A stretch of DNA of 64,000 nucleotides from Bacteroidetes bacterium ADurb.Bin145 (GCA_002070505.1 MWDJ01000004.1:132695-196694); one strand, 5' to 3'. Positions 52,836 through 62,772 are shown, numbered from the stretch's first letter. The notes: a model not told the origin generated them from the letters alone. Numbers and translations are program-made.

Positions 52836-54506
52836 ATGAAAAAACTAAATCTGATTATCACAACGCTTATTACTGTTTCAATCCTGTTTTCCTGTAAATC
52901 AGAACAGGAAAAGATGGAGAACCGGATGAAGAAATTCATTACTGAGTTCGAAGCAAAAAGCATACCTCTTTACCGTGAACAGGCGATAACCTCGTGGAAC
53001 GCCAATATAAGCGGCACTGATGAAGATCTTGCCCTCAGCGAAAAAGCCTCATTCGAATACACAAAGATCTTTACCGATACAGAGGCTTTTAATGAATTAA
53101 AGGAAATAAAAGAATCCGGGGCTTTACAGGATCCTCTTCTTGTACGCCAGCTTGAGGTGCTGTACGATGCTTACCTTGGTAACCAGGTCGATACCGGACT
53201 TATTGCCGCGAAGCTCCGCATGGAAACCGCGATCAATAAGAAATATCTGAATTTCAGGGCCAATGTCAACGGAAAAGAATTTTCCGACAACCAGGTGGAT
53301 GATGTACTTAGAAACTCGAAAAATACTGCAGAACTTAAAACCGTCTGGGAATCCCATAAACAGATCGGACCAGTTGTGGCACAGGATATAATCGCCCTTG
53401 TAAAGCAACGGAACCTTATAGCCCGTAAGCTGGGCTTTGGTAATTACCATGAAATGAGCCTGAAACTCTCGGGACAGGAACCCGATGAAGTCACAGCAGT
53501 ATTCGATGAACTCGATAATCTTACAAGCGAAAATTACAAAAGCCTGAAGAAGGATATAGATGCATATTTTGCAAATACCTACAGGATCAAACCCGAAGAT
53601 CTGGGCCCCTGGCACTACCAGAACAGGTATTTTCAGGAAGCCCCGGAGATATATCCTGTTGACCTTGATAAATATTACGAAAAACAGGATCCCGTCAGGC
53701 TTGCCGCAGCTTTCTACGATGGCATCGGGCTGAATGTCGATGCCATACTTGCAAAAAGCGACCTCTATGAAAAACCAGGGAAGAACCAGCATGCCTTCTG
53801 TACCGACATCGACAGGGAAGGAGATGTAAGAACGCTCGATAACATAAAACCTGATTCATACTGGATGAATACAATCCTTCATGAACTCGGACATGGTGTA
53901 TATTTCTTCTACAACGACAGAAACCTCCCGTTTACGCTTCGCGACGCTGCGCATACCTTCACAACTGAAGCTATCGCTAATTTCTTCGGGAGACTGGCTA
54001 AAAATCCTTACTGGATGAAGGATATGGGAATTATTGACCAGGCTGAAGCTGAAAAAATTGCTGACAATTGCAGGAAATCGCTGCGACTTGAAATGCTTGT
54101 CTTCAGCAGATGGGCTCAGGTAATGTACAGGTTTGAAAAATCAATGTATGAGGATCCTGATCAGGACCTGAACAAGCTATGGTGGGATCTGGTTGAAAAA
54201 TACCAGATGCTCAAAAAACCGAAAGATCGTAATATGCCCGACTGGGCAACAAAGATTCACGTGGCTTTATATCCCTGCTATTATCACAATTACCTGCTGG
54301 GAGAAGTACTGGCTTCACAGCTCTACGGGTATATCGAAGCTAATATTACTGATAGTAAATCACTTGTTGGTGAAAAGGAGATCGGAACTTATATGAAGGA
54401 AAAGATCTTCATGCCCGGTATGAGATATTACTGGAATGACATGATCGAAAAAGCCACCGGTGAAAAACTTACCGCAAAATATTATGCAAAACAATTTGTT
54501 CAATAG
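52836..54506 (+). CDS. Zinc metallopeptidase lipoprotein, M2 (ACE-like) family
   Basis: A 556-residue lipoprotein (lipobox ILFSC) with a mostly helical peptidase fold. The zinc site is H349-E-L-G-H353 and a downstream Glu378 in TTEAIANFF (HExxH plus E). The region HELGHGVYFFYNDRNLPF and DPDQDLNKLWWDLVEKYQ are typical of M2 peptidases, which release dipeptides from the C-terminus of peptides. The second metallopeptidase gene follows six bases after the stop, so both are cotranscribed and probably act in the periplasm on peptide or protein debris. Confidence 0.85.
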   Translation: MKKLNLIITTLITVSILFSCKSEQEKMENRMKKFITEFEAKSIPLYREQAITSWNANISGTDEDLALSEKASFEYTKIFTDTEAFNELKEIKESGALQDPLLVRQLEVLYDAYLGNQVDTGLIAAKLRMETAINKKYLNFRANVNGKEFSDNQVDDVLRNSKNTAELKTVWESHKQIGPVVAQDIIALVKQRNLIARKLGFGNYHEMSLKLSGQEPDEVTAVFDELDNLTSENYKSLKKDIDAYFANTYRIKPEDLGPWHYQNRYFQEAPEIYPVDLDKYYEKQDPVRLAAAFYDGIGLNVDAILAKSDLYEKPGKNQHAFCTDIDREGDVRTLDNIKPDSYWMNTILHELGHGVYFFYNDRNLPFTLRDAAHTFTTEAIANFFGRLAKNPYWMKDMGIIDQAEAEKIADNCRKSLRLEMLVFSRWAQVMYRFEKSMYEDPDQDLNKLWWDLVEKYQMLKKPKDRNMPDWATKIHVALYPCYYHNYLLGEVLASQLYGYIEANITDSKSLVGEKEIGTYMKEKIFMPGMRYYWNDMIEKATGEKLTAKYYAKQFVQ

Positions 54507-54512
54507 AAACCT

Positions 54513-56549
54513 ATGAAAAAGCTTATTTTTTTATTACTGGCATTCCTGGCCGCCTGCACTTCTACTGAGACCAAAAAGGCAACTTCAGGATCTGCGGTGA
54601 TCATAAATGAAACAGTTGTGGCATCTGCCATGGAGAGAATAAAGACCTCACAGCCCGGCGTTGATCAGACACTGCTTGAAAAAGGTATCCGGCATGCCGC
54701 TTCTCTCTGGAGAGAGGAAGACGGCAATCCTTCTGATTTTATAGAATTTGTAAAGGCCAATTACATTTCTGATCCGGTCAGAAGGAAAGAAATATTCACA
54801 AAAATCAGTAATTATATGGAGTCCGTTAACGGGCACTTCAATGACATTACATTGGATCTTAAAAAGAATCTTGATGAAGCAGCTGGTGAAATTGATCAGA
54901 TCGATCAGATGTACGGTAATTATTCAGTCGGTTCACATCTTTCTGATGATTTCTTTTCAAACAAGATAGCCTTTGCTATTGCTCTCAATTTCCCCTACTA
55001 TCCTCTTGCTGAAAAAGAGAAACTGGGTCCGGGCTGGAGCCGTGAGGAATGGGCCATGGCCCGTCTCGGGGACCTTTTCGTTTCGCGTGTTCCTGCTAAT
55101 CTCAATCAGGCTCTGAATACAGCACTCGGTAACTGCGATATGTATATTGCCGAGTATAATATATGCATGGGAAAATTAAGGAATGAAGAAGGAAAACAGC
55201 TGTTTCCCGACGATATGGTTTTACTTTCCCATTGGAACCTGAGGGACGAACTCAAGGCCAACTATGCCAACAAGGAGAATGGTATTGAAAAACAGGAAAT
55301 GATAGCTAAAGTAATGGAACGGATAATCAACCAGGATATTCCTGAAGTGGTTATCAATGATCCTGATTACGAGTGGTATCCCTTCTCTAATAAAGTAATG
55401 CAGAATGGAAAAGCAATAGAGGCTGCCCGCGAACCAGATACGAGATATGATCTCATCGTTAAAACATTCAGGGCTATGAAGGATATCGATCCCTATAACC
55501 CTGAAATGAATACAGCGATGATGCGTAAATTTTCATGGGAAATGGAGATCTCGCAGGAAGAGATAGCAGCGCTGTTTGATTCATATCTGAGATCTCCGCA
55601 GCTGAAAGAAGTTGGGAAAATAATCAGCCAGAGACTTGGCAGGGAACTCAAACCCTTCGATATCTGGTATGACGGGTTCAAGACCCGAAGCACTATCCCG
55701 GAAGAACTCCTTACATCCAAAACACAGGCCCTCTATCCCGATCCGGCAGCTTTCAGAGCCGGGATGCCTGACTTGCTTGTAAAAATGGGGTGGGATCGTA
55801 CAAGGGCAGAATATCTTGCTGATAAGATAGTCGTTGATCCGGCAAGAGGATCAGGGCACGCCTGGGGAGCTCTAAGGAAAGGCTCAGTGTCTCACCTCCG
55901 TACCCGAATCTCCGATAAAGGAATGGATTATAAGGGATATAATATCGCCGTTCACGAATTCGGACATAATGTAGAACAGACAATAACCCTGTATGATGTT
56001 GATAATTACATGATGACAGGTGTACCGAATACGGCGGTAACTGAAGCAATGGCCTATGTTTTCCAGAACCGCGATCTCGCACTGCTCGGCATGAAGGACC
56101 AGGCACCTGACAAGGAGAAAATGGAGATCCTTGACGTTGCCTGGCAGATGATGGAGATAATGGGCGTCGGACTCGTTGAGATGAAATCATGGGACTGGCT
56201 TTATGAAAACCCTGATGCTACTCCGGCTATGTACAAAGAAACAGTGATCCGAAATGCTGTAGATATCTGGAATAAGTATTTTGCTCCGGTGATAGGGATT
56301 AACGATTCACCTCTGCTTGCAATTTACTCACACATGGTAAATTCTCCACTCTACCTGCCGAATTATTCATATGGACATGTAATTCATTTCCAGCTGGAAG
56401 AATACCTTAAAGGTAAAGATCTTGCCAGGGAGCTCGACAGGATATTTAAACAGGGCCGTATGACTCCGCAGCAATGGATGATGGGTGCCGTCGGACAGAA
56501 GATATCGACTCAGCCGGTTATCAATGCATTGGACAGAGTTTTACAATAA
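54513..56549 (+). CDS. Zinc metallopeptidase lipoprotein (HEFGH)
   Basis: A 678-residue lipoprotein (lipobox FLAAC). The zinc site is H481-E-F-G-H485, with Glu511 in AVTEAMAYVF a suitable third ligand (about 30 residues on, a gluzincin spacing). The domain before it is helical and rich in Asp/Glu. I cannot name the MEROPS family with certainty; it resembles large M3-like or uncharacterised Bacteroidota gluzincins. It pairs with the M2-type gene directly upstream. A tandem 9-base repeat begins ten bases after its stop. Confidence 0.72.
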   Translation: MKKLIFLLLAFLAACTSTETKKATSGSAVIINETVVASAMERIKTSQPGVDQTLLEKGIRHAASLWREEDGNPSDFIEFVKANYISDPVRRKEIFTKISNYMESVNGHFNDITLDLKKNLDEAAGEIDQIDQMYGNYSVGSHLSDDFFSNKIAFAIALNFPYYPLAEKEKLGPGWSREEWAMARLGDLFVSRVPANLNQALNTALGNCDMYIAEYNICMGKLRNEEGKQLFPDDMVLLSHWNLRDELKANYANKENGIEKQEMIAKVMERIINQDIPEVVINDPDYEWYPFSNKVMQNGKAIEAAREPDTRYDLIVKTFRAMKDIDPYNPEMNTAMMRKFSWEMEISQEEIAALFDSYLRSPQLKEVGKIISQRLGRELKPFDIWYDGFKTRSTIPEELLTSKTQALYPDPAAFRAGMPDLLVKMGWDRTRAEYLADKIVVDPARGSGHAWGALRKGSVSHLRTRISDKGMDYKGYNIAVHEFGHNVEQTITLYDVDNYMMTGVPNTAVTEAMAYVFQNRDLALLGMKDQAPDKEKMEILDVAWQMMEIMGVGLVEMKSWDWLYENPDATPAMYKETVIRNAVDIWNKYFAPVIGINDSPLLAIYSHMVNSPLYLPNYSYGHVIHFQLEEYLKGKDLARELDRIFKQGRMTPQQWMMGAVGQKISTQPVINALDRVLQ

Positions 56550-56558
56550 TGATAAGAG

Positions 56559-56627
56559 TCTTGCAGGTCTTGCAGGTCTTGCAGGTCTTGCAGGTCTTGC
56601 AGGTCTTGCACGACTTGCAGGACTTGA
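56559..56627 (+). repeat. Tandem 9-base repeat (TCTTGCAGG)
   Basis: Five perfect head-to-tail copies of TCTTGCAGG (56559-56603) are followed by decaying copies to 56627. Because the unit is 9 bases, all frames stay open through it. It lies between the peptidase gene and the PPK2 gene and could be a slippage-prone or protein-binding array. Confidence 0.9.
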
Positions 56628-56708
56628 CTCTGCATTGCTCTGTAGTTTAGTGGAATCTGATAGTTGGCAGAGGGCAGATTTAATTAGTTAATTTAAATTA
56701 AAAAAGAT

Positions 56709-57479
56709 ATGAAAATTAAGATTTCGGATTATCCGACATTCAATAAGGAGTGGGATAAAGATAAAACAATTAAAAAGACAAAAAAGATGCTGAAGCGCAT
56801 AGGTGAGCTGCAGCATAAGATGTATGCCCAGAATAAATATTCACTTCTGATCATTCTCCAGGGAACGGATGCCTCCGGGAAGGATGGCGTTACGAAAGGA
56901 TTGCTGAAATATTGTAATCCAATTGGTCTTGAGGTCGACAGTTTCAAGAAACCATCAGAAGAGGAATATGCTCACGATTTCCTGTGGCGTATACATAAAC
57001 TGGTTCCGAGAAAAGGTATTACCCATGTATTTATCAGGTCACATTATGAGGATATTCTTGTTCCTTCAGTTGAGAAATATATTGCCCCTGAGATCGTAGA
57101 ACAGCGATATGAACTTATCAATAATTTCGAAAAAACGATTGAGCATAATGATACAAAAGTCCTGAAGTTCTTTTTGAATGTTTCAAAGGAAGCCCAGAAA
57201 GAGAGATTGATGGAGCGTATCGAACTGAAAGAGAAACACTGGAAGCATAAAGATGGTGACTGGGATACCCGTGAGAAATTTGATGAATACCTGGCAGTTT
57301 ATGAAAAGATTATCAATACGTGCAACACAATTCCCTGGCATATAGTGCCTTCTGATAAGAACTGGCAGAAACTCTATGCTGTTGCGGAAGTAGTTTTAAA
57401 GACATTGGAGGTTCTTGACCTCAAATGGCCCGAACTGATAACTGAAAGATTCAAAACACAGGAAAAAGATAAGAAATAA
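56709..57479 (+). CDS. ppk2: Polyphosphate kinase 2 (PPK2)
   Basis: A 256-residue P-loop kinase that transfers phosphate between polyphosphate and nucleotides. Walker A is GTDASGKDG (52-60), and the lid is RSHYEDIL after VFI. The usual residue before the lid Arg is Asn (FNRSHYED); here it is Ile, a one-base change from AAC to ATC. The Walker-B-like segment is TKVLKFFLNVSKEAQKERL. The length fits class I or III single-domain enzymes. The gene stands alone between a repeat and the DUF5916 gene. Function otherwise standard: polyphosphate metabolism or nucleotide recharging. Confidence 0.9.
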   Translation: MKIKISDYPTFNKEWDKDKTIKKTKKMLKRIGELQHKMYAQNKYSLLIILQGTDASGKDGVTKGLLKYCNPIGLEVDSFKKPSEEEYAHDFLWRIHKLVPRKGITHVFIRSHYEDILVPSVEKYIAPEIVEQRYELINNFEKTIEHNDTKVLKFFLNVSKEAQKERLMERIELKEKHWKHKDGDWDTREKFDEYLAVYEKIINTCNTIPWHIVPSDKNWQKLYAVAEVVLKTLEVLDLKWPELITERFKTQEKDKK

Positions 57480-57504
57480 AGGTTTTTTTCATCAAAGTAA
57501 AATT

Positions 57505-57512
57505 TATCTTTG
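57505..57512 (+). promoter_or_regulatory. -7 box for the DUF5916 gene (TATCTTTG)
   Basis: TATCTTTG matches TAnnTTTG and lies 22 bases before the ATG at 57535. The region between the PPK2 stop and this box is only about 25 bases. Confidence 0.45.
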
Positions 57513-57534
57513 AGTTCAGAAGTCATTCCAATTG

Positions 57535-59736
57535 ATGTCAAAGATTTTAGCTGCTGGATTATTACTGATACTGTCTTCAGAAATATGGGCTCAGACACCT
57601 ATTGTCGTCAGCAAACTTACCGGTGCAATTACCTTTGATGGTATTCCTGATGAGGAAGCATGGCTTGATATTCCAGAGCTGGAGATGACAATGTATTCAC
57701 CTGTCTACGGAAACAAACAAACAGAAAAAGCCACAATTAAAATAGCTTATGATGATGAATATTTTTATCTGTCAGCGATCCTGAGGTATAAAAGCCATGA
57801 TGAAATCAGGGCTGTAGGTAAAAAAAGGGATTATGCAGAACCTTATACCGACTGGCTGGGTTTTATACTTGATACCTTCAATGACAGGCAAAACGGAGTT
57901 TCTTTCTGGACAAATCCCAATGGTCTCCGAACAGATGGAACTGTGATGAATGACCTGGCTTATTCCGGTAGTGATATCAATTGGTCATGGAATACTTTCT
58001 GGGATGTAAAGACAGATAAGGGCGACAGTCAATGGACAACCGAGTTCAGAGTTCCTTTTTCCAGCCTGCGCTTTCAGACTGTAAAGGGTAAAACAATAAT
58101 GGGCATAACAATATGCCAGTATAATGCTGCTACTTCTTCAATGTACACATTCCCGCCGGTGGAGCCGATAGTCAGTTCTGCTTACTGGAAACCGTCGATG
58201 ACTGCTTCAATAGAATTCTCCGGTCTGAATCCTAAAAAACCTGTTTACGTTACTCCGTATGCGACTGGAGGGATAGGTATGGAAAATGAACTTAACGAAG
58301 CCGGTACTGATTATAAAATGAATTTCACCCCGAAATACGACGCAGGTTTTGATGTAAAATACAGCATCACAAATAATCTGACGGCAGACCTTACCGTCAA
58401 TACCGATTTTGCACAGGTCGAAGCTGACGATCAGAAGATCAACCTTAGCAAGTATTCTCTGTACTTCCCGGAGAAGAGGAGTTTCTTTCAGGAAAAATCC
58501 GACATATTCAGTTTTTCCTTCCTCGGTGATAACAACCTCTTTTACAGCAGGCAGATTGGTATTTACAACGCATCTCCGGTTAGGATATACGGAGGAATGC
58601 GCATGACCGGACGGATCAACAAATGGGATGTAGGGTTCCTTGATATGCAAACTGCAGCTACTGCTGAAAGCCCGGGTGAGAACTTCGGTGTATTAAGAAC
58701 AAAACGAACTGTATTCAATGAAAATTCCTATGCAGGGGCCATGCTGACGAGCAGGGTTGGAATGGATGGCACCTATAACCTGGCTTATGGACTCGACGGA
58801 CAATTCAGGCTGATAGGAGATGACTACCTTACTGTTAAATGGGCTCAGACATTTGAAAATGACATGCCCAATAAGCCGGTTGATATGGCTCCGACGAGGC
58901 TTCTGCTGAACTGGGAGCACAGGAACCAGAAAGGACTGGGATATGATTTTGTATATACCTGGTCGGGAAAGCAGTTCAATCCGGGAATTGGTTTTGAAGA
59001 ACTGCAGAATTATCATGGGTTAAGAAGCATGGTCCAGTATGGCTGGTTCCCGGAAGAAAAGAAACCGATCCTTTACCAGAGAGTATACCTGACAATTGCA
59101 AACATCTGGAACACAGTCACAATGAGTCAGGAAACCTTTAAAGGAAATCTCTCCTGGTATATCGAGGCAAAAAAAGGGAACTATGGCTCCTCCGGAATTT
59201 ACTGGACCCAGGATGACATAACTGATACACTATATATTGCAGCCGGACAAGCGTATATCCCACCCGGAAGATTCCGGTTCGCAAATATGAGCGTTCTTTA
59301 TGGAACATCCTCAAGCCACGACTTATCAGCATATTTTATGATATCAGCCGGCAAATACTACGATGGCTGGAATTATTCATTTTCTGTATTTCCGACACTG
59401 AATATTGGTACCAGCCTGAGCACCTCGCTTACATATTATCTTGATTATGTAAACTTCCCGTCAAGATCAATGAAATTCACCAATCATATAGTTGGGTTGA
59501 AAGGAACAATGACACTTACTACAAAAACTTCCTTATCAGCTTATATTCAATATAATACTGCTGTAAATAAAGCATTGACAAATATCCGTTTCAGGTTCAA
59601 TCCGCGGGAAGGCAATGATTTCTACCTGGTATATGATGAAGGATTGAATACAAGACTGACAAGCGAAATACCCCACCTTCCCTTCTCATCAGGGCGGACA
59701 ATACTTGCCAAATATACCTACACCTTCAGGTTCTGA
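57535..59736 (+). CDS. DUF5916 outer-membrane protein with N-terminal CBM9-like domain
   Basis: A protein of about 733 residues. It has a signal peptide (LLLILSSEIWAQ) and a CBM9-like sugar-binding beta domain (about 20-200; FDGIPDEEAWLDIPELEM). A DUF5916 barrel-like C-terminal part (about 230-733) ends in KYTYTFRF with a terminal Phe, as in outer-membrane barrels. Another in-frame start (TTG) lies three bases upstream, but the ATG is preferred. DUF5916 proteins are common in Bacteroidota and have no settled function. It is convergent with a small membrane protein gene. Confidence 0.85.
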   Translation: MSKILAAGLLLILSSEIWAQTPIVVSKLTGAITFDGIPDEEAWLDIPELEMTMYSPVYGNKQTEKATIKIAYDDEYFYLSAILRYKSHDEIRAVGKKRDYAEPYTDWLGFILDTFNDRQNGVSFWTNPNGLRTDGTVMNDLAYSGSDINWSWNTFWDVKTDKGDSQWTTEFRVPFSSLRFQTVKGKTIMGITICQYNAATSSMYTFPPVEPIVSSAYWKPSMTASIEFSGLNPKKPVYVTPYATGGIGMENELNEAGTDYKMNFTPKYDAGFDVKYSITNNLTADLTVNTDFAQVEADDQKINLSKYSLYFPEKRSFFQEKSDIFSFSFLGDNNLFYSRQIGIYNASPVRIYGGMRMTGRINKWDVGFLDMQTAATAESPGENFGVLRTKRTVFNENSYAGAMLTSRVGMDGTYNLAYGLDGQFRLIGDDYLTVKWAQTFENDMPNKPVDMAPTRLLLNWEHRNQKGLGYDFVYTWSGKQFNPGIGFEELQNYHGLRSMVQYGWFPEEKKPILYQRVYLTIANIWNTVTMSQETFKGNLSWYIEAKKGNYGSSGIYWTQDDITDTLYIAAGQAYIPPGRFRFANMSVLYGTSSSHDLSAYFMISAGKYYDGWNYSFSVFPTLNIGTSLSTSLTYYLDYVNFPSRSMKFTNHIVGLKGTMTLTTKTSLSAYIQYNTAVNKALTNIRFRFNPREGNDFYLVYDEGLNTRLTSEIPHLPFSSGRTILAKYTYTFRF

Positions 59737-59767
59737 TAATCACTGCGGGCGGTTATTGACCGGGAAC

Positions 59768-60244
59768 TTAAAAACGGACCCTGAGCCCGACAGCCGGTAT
59801 GAAAGAGCCGGAATAAGAATTATATATACAACAGGGAGAAATATTAGTTGAGAGGAAACCAGAATAGTTGTTCCCCGATGATTTTATAACAGATAACCTT
59901 ATCAGGCCAACGGTTCCTGTGATAACACCTGCGACTGTCAGTGCACCTCCGAGCCCGATCAATCCTTTCCCCATAGCCTCAGCACCGATAAGTTCCTCAA
60001 TAAAACCCGGGTCCTCACCTAAACCATTATGGAGGTATAAATACCCCGATATAAATGATGCCGCCCCCAGAAGAAGCATCGCTCCTCCTGCCAGAGCTAC
60101 ATCCCGGCATTTATTTTGAGCATCAGCGTACTCCTCATTGTTGAGCATATCGATCCGATCGACACCATATTTGTTTTTATACCACTGTCCGGATGAATTT
60201 ATGACAATCAATAATCCTAAGAAACTGATTATAATCCGTTTCAT
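59768..60244 (-). CDS. Small membrane protein of unknown function
   Basis: A 158-residue protein with a signal peptide (IIISFLGLLIVINSSGQ), two hydrophobic Gly/Ala-rich segments (ALAGGAMLLLGAASFISGYLYL and GLIGLGGALTVAGVITGTVGL) and a short C-terminal domain with a Cys pair (SPCCIYN). I do not recognise the family. It is probably an inner-membrane or secreted accessory protein. The AAE-type transporter gene ends 59 bases from its start on the same strand. Confidence 0.65.
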   Translation of the reverse strand: MKRIIISFLGLLIVINSSGQWYKNKYGVDRIDMLNNEEYADAQNKCRDVALAGGAMLLLGAASFISGYLYLHNGLGEDPGFIEELIGAEAMGKGLIGLGGALTVAGVITGTVGLIRLSVIKSSGNNYSGFLSTNISPCCIYNSYSGSFIPAVGLRVRF

Positions 60245-60302
60245 ACATTTGATTTATACTATCAAAGTTAAGACAGTATCAGACAGGATGCAAATTTATT
60301 TC

Positions 60303-61964
60303 TCAGGCAAATAATATTATCAGCAGCTGGGCTACGAAGATCCTGAGGAACATAACAAGAGGGTAAACTGTTGCATAAGCCACTGCCGGTGCTTCGGTAG
60401 CAGCAATGCTGTTTGCGAAGGCAAGAGCAGGAGGGTCAGTCATGCTGCCAGCCAGCAATCCGCATAATTCCAGGTAATTACGTTTCAGGTAGATCCTTGC
60501 AAGAAAGCTTATCAAAAGTAGAGGCAGAAGCGTTATGACAGCCCCATAACCCATCCATACAAAACCGTCGCCTGAAAGGATTGCAGGTACAAATTTTGCC
60601 CCTGCTGTTATACCCACACTGGCCAGGAACAGAACGATCCCGATCTCCCTGAGCATAAGGTTGGCACTGGGAGTAGTGTATGATACAAGCTGGAATTTAT
60701 ACCCGTATTTGCTAAGCAGAATTGCTACTATAAGCGGACCTCCGGCAAGACCGAGCTTAACCGGATGAATGATACCCGGAATTTTAATGGGGATGCTTCC
60801 AAGAATAACACCTGCAAGGATACCTATGAATATTGGTATTATATTTGGTTCATCGAGCCTGTTTATTGAATCACCAAGCTGTTCTGTAACTTTCTTAAGT
60901 GAATCTTCATCACCGACAATTGTAAGCTTATCCCCCATCTGCAATCTTATCTCTGGTGATGCGACAAACTCTATCCCCGAACGATAGATCCTCGTTATGT
61001 TTATATTGTATTTAGTCCGCAGTTTAAGTGACCCGAGCTTCTTACCGAATACCTCCCTGTTGCTCACAAATATCCTGCGGGATATTAATTTCCCGGAAAG
61101 TGCTGTAAGATCCATTTTACTGACCTCTCCTATTCCTGAAATAATCTGAGGAAGAACTCTTTTCTGGGCCACTATTAGGATTATGTCTCCTTCGTGTATT
61201 ATCGTTTCCGGACCGGCTACCTGGAGGTTGCTTTTATGCAGGATGCGTGATACTATGAAGCTATAATCAATTGAAGATGTCACATCTTTAATAGTCCTCC
61301 CTGATAATTCCTTATTAGTCACTAAAATACTGATCTTCTCCGGTATGCGGTCTTCAGGATGCTGGTATCTGTTAAAGAGCGACAGTTCATTTTCGACATT
61401 TATCCTGAAAGTTTTTCTGATCAATAACATTGTCATAATAATGCCCAGTACTCCGAACGGGTATGCGACTGCGTAACCAATGCTTATTTCAGGGACATTC
61501 CCGTTGGGAGATATCTGTGTCAGCGCCTGCTGTGCAGCTCCCAGTCCGGGAGTGTTTGTTACTGCACCCGACATGATGCCTGTTAGCATGGGCAGTGAAA
61601 CACCGGAAACTAAATGAAGGATCAGGGTAATTGATCCGCCAATCAGTACAATGGCAAGAGCCAGAAGGTTCAGAATAAGGCCTCCTCTTTTGAAGGAAGA
61701 AAAGAAACCGGGACCTACCTGCAACCCGATTGAGAAAACAAAGAGTATCAGACCGAATTCCCTTATGAAATCGACAACCTGCGGGTTGGCTGAGAATCCA
61801 AAATGCCCCAGAGCGATACCGGCAAACAGTACAAATGCGATCCCGAGAGACACACCATAGATCCTGATTTTGCCAAGTATTACTCCGGTAGAAATTACAA
61901 TGCAATAGATCAGTATCGTATGAGCAACCGAGTCGCTGAAAAGAAGATCCTTTATCCAGTTCAT
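60303..61964 (-). CDS. AAE-family transporter (aspartate:alanine-exchanger-like) with RCK_C domains
   Basis: A 553-residue membrane protein with two Asp-Al_Ex-type transport halves and two cytoplasmic TrkA-C/RCK_C domains between them (about 205-365; LSGRTIKDV, IHEGDIILIVAQKR, RLQMGDKLTIVGDE). Each half has about five helices and the signatures GLQVGPGFFSSFKRGG with GAVTNTPGLGAAQQAL, or GITAGAKFVPAI with GSMTDPPALAFANSI. This is the layout of AspT/YidE/YbjL proteins. The substrate is unknown; the RCK domains suggest control by a cytosolic ligand. Confidence 0.88.
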   Translation of the reverse strand: MNWIKDLLFSDSVAHTILIYCIVISTGVILGKIRIYGVSLGIAFVLFAGIALGHFGFSANPQVVDFIREFGLILFVFSIGLQVGPGFFSSFKRGGLILNLLALAIVLIGGSITLILHLVSGVSLPMLTGIMSGAVTNTPGLGAAQQALTQISPNGNVPEISIGYAVAYPFGVLGIIMTMLLIRKTFRINVENELSLFNRYQHPEDRIPEKISILVTNKELSGRTIKDVTSSIDYSFIVSRILHKSNLQVAGPETIIHEGDIILIVAQKRVLPQIISGIGEVSKMDLTALSGKLISRRIFVSNREVFGKKLGSLKLRTKYNINITRIYRSGIEFVASPEIRLQMGDKLTIVGDEDSLKKVTEQLGDSINRLDEPNIIPIFIGILAGVILGSIPIKIPGIIHPVKLGLAGGPLIVAILLSKYGYKFQLVSYTTPSANLMLREIGIVLFLASVGITAGAKFVPAILSGDGFVWMGYGAVITLLPLLLISFLARIYLKRNYLELCGLLAGSMTDPPALAFANSIAATEAPAVAYATVYPLVMFLRIFVAQLLIILFA

Positions 61965-62148
61965 TACTGACAGATGTCGGAGGTAAAAGTAACAGAAATT
62001 ATTCTAAACAATCATGTAGTTTAATCAGATGAAATTATCCTAAAAAATGTTTTATTTAAAATATTAGTTTGACTATTCATTTTTCTTCACTAACTGTCGG
62101 TTAATACCCAATCGCAGAAAACATCACTCATTATTTTAAAACCTAATC

Positions 62149-62730
62149 ATGGCAAATTTTATTGATGAATTTATGAAGAATTATGGTCCTGAAGTGACCA
62201 GGCAAATGTCTTCAAATTTAAATGTTGACCAGGGTACAGTGGCGAAGATCTTACCGCAGCTTGCTCCACTGATCCTTGGCGGATTAAAAAGACAGAAAGA
62301 TGATCAGGGCGGAGACGCCAGGGTTGACCATATCCTGAATAAATATGGTGACTCATCGGTATTGAACAACATCAAGGACCTTATAGCATCTAAGGTAAAC
62401 GACAGTTCAGCTGATGCCAATCTTGGTGGTCTGCTGGGTCAGGGAGGAGGTGTTATGGCTGCCCAGACCCTCAGCAAAAAGCTGAACGTCGACTCATCAA
62501 TCATTCAGAGAATGATCCCTGCACTGGCTCCGCTTATTCTTGGTGCACTCACCAAAAAGAGAGATACAAGCTCTTCAGGTATCGGAGGTATCGGATCACT
62601 TCTTGATGCAGATGGTGATGGAAGCATCATTGATGATGTTGCAGGATACCTTTTAAAAAGCGGGACCGCTTCAGGTACCAAAGGCAAGGGTATCCTTGGT
62701 TCGTTGCTCGGAGGTATTTTACGGAGATGA
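62149..62730 (+). CDS. DUF937 protein
   Basis: A 193-residue protein with two copies of a helical repeat (about 5-50 and 105-145): LPQLAPLILGGLKRQKDD and IPALAPLILGALTKKRD. This is the DUF937 pattern, found in soluble bacterial proteins of unknown role. A calcium-loop-like DADGDGSIIDDV occurs near residues 153-164. The C-terminus is Gly-rich (GKGILGSLLGGILRR). A hairpin terminator follows. Confidence 0.85.
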   Translation: MANFIDEFMKNYGPEVTRQMSSNLNVDQGTVAKILPQLAPLILGGLKRQKDDQGGDARVDHILNKYGDSSVLNNIKDLIASKVNDSSADANLGGLLGQGGGVMAAQTLSKKLNVDSSIIQRMIPALAPLILGALTKKRDTSSSGIGGIGSLLDADGDGSIIDDVAGYLLKSGTASGTKGKGILGSLLGGILRR

Positions 62731-62772
62731 TCCGGATGCCTTATAGAGAGTTCAATTAATTACAATTGATGG

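Noticed and set aside
53124-53792. 222-codon reading frame opposite the M2 peptidase gene
   Set aside because: Its product has no recognisable motif or signal and overlaps fully a gene with clear peptidase motifs.
56485-56691. 68-codon frame including the 9-base repeats (LAGLAGLAG)
   Set aside because: The Leu-Ala-Gly run is just the repeat in translation; the frame begins inside the preceding gene.
56630-56700. tRNA-like stretch (TAGTTTAGTGGAA...)
   Set aside because: It resembles the D-arm of a tRNA, but I could not form an acceptor stem, anticodon arm or T-arm around it.
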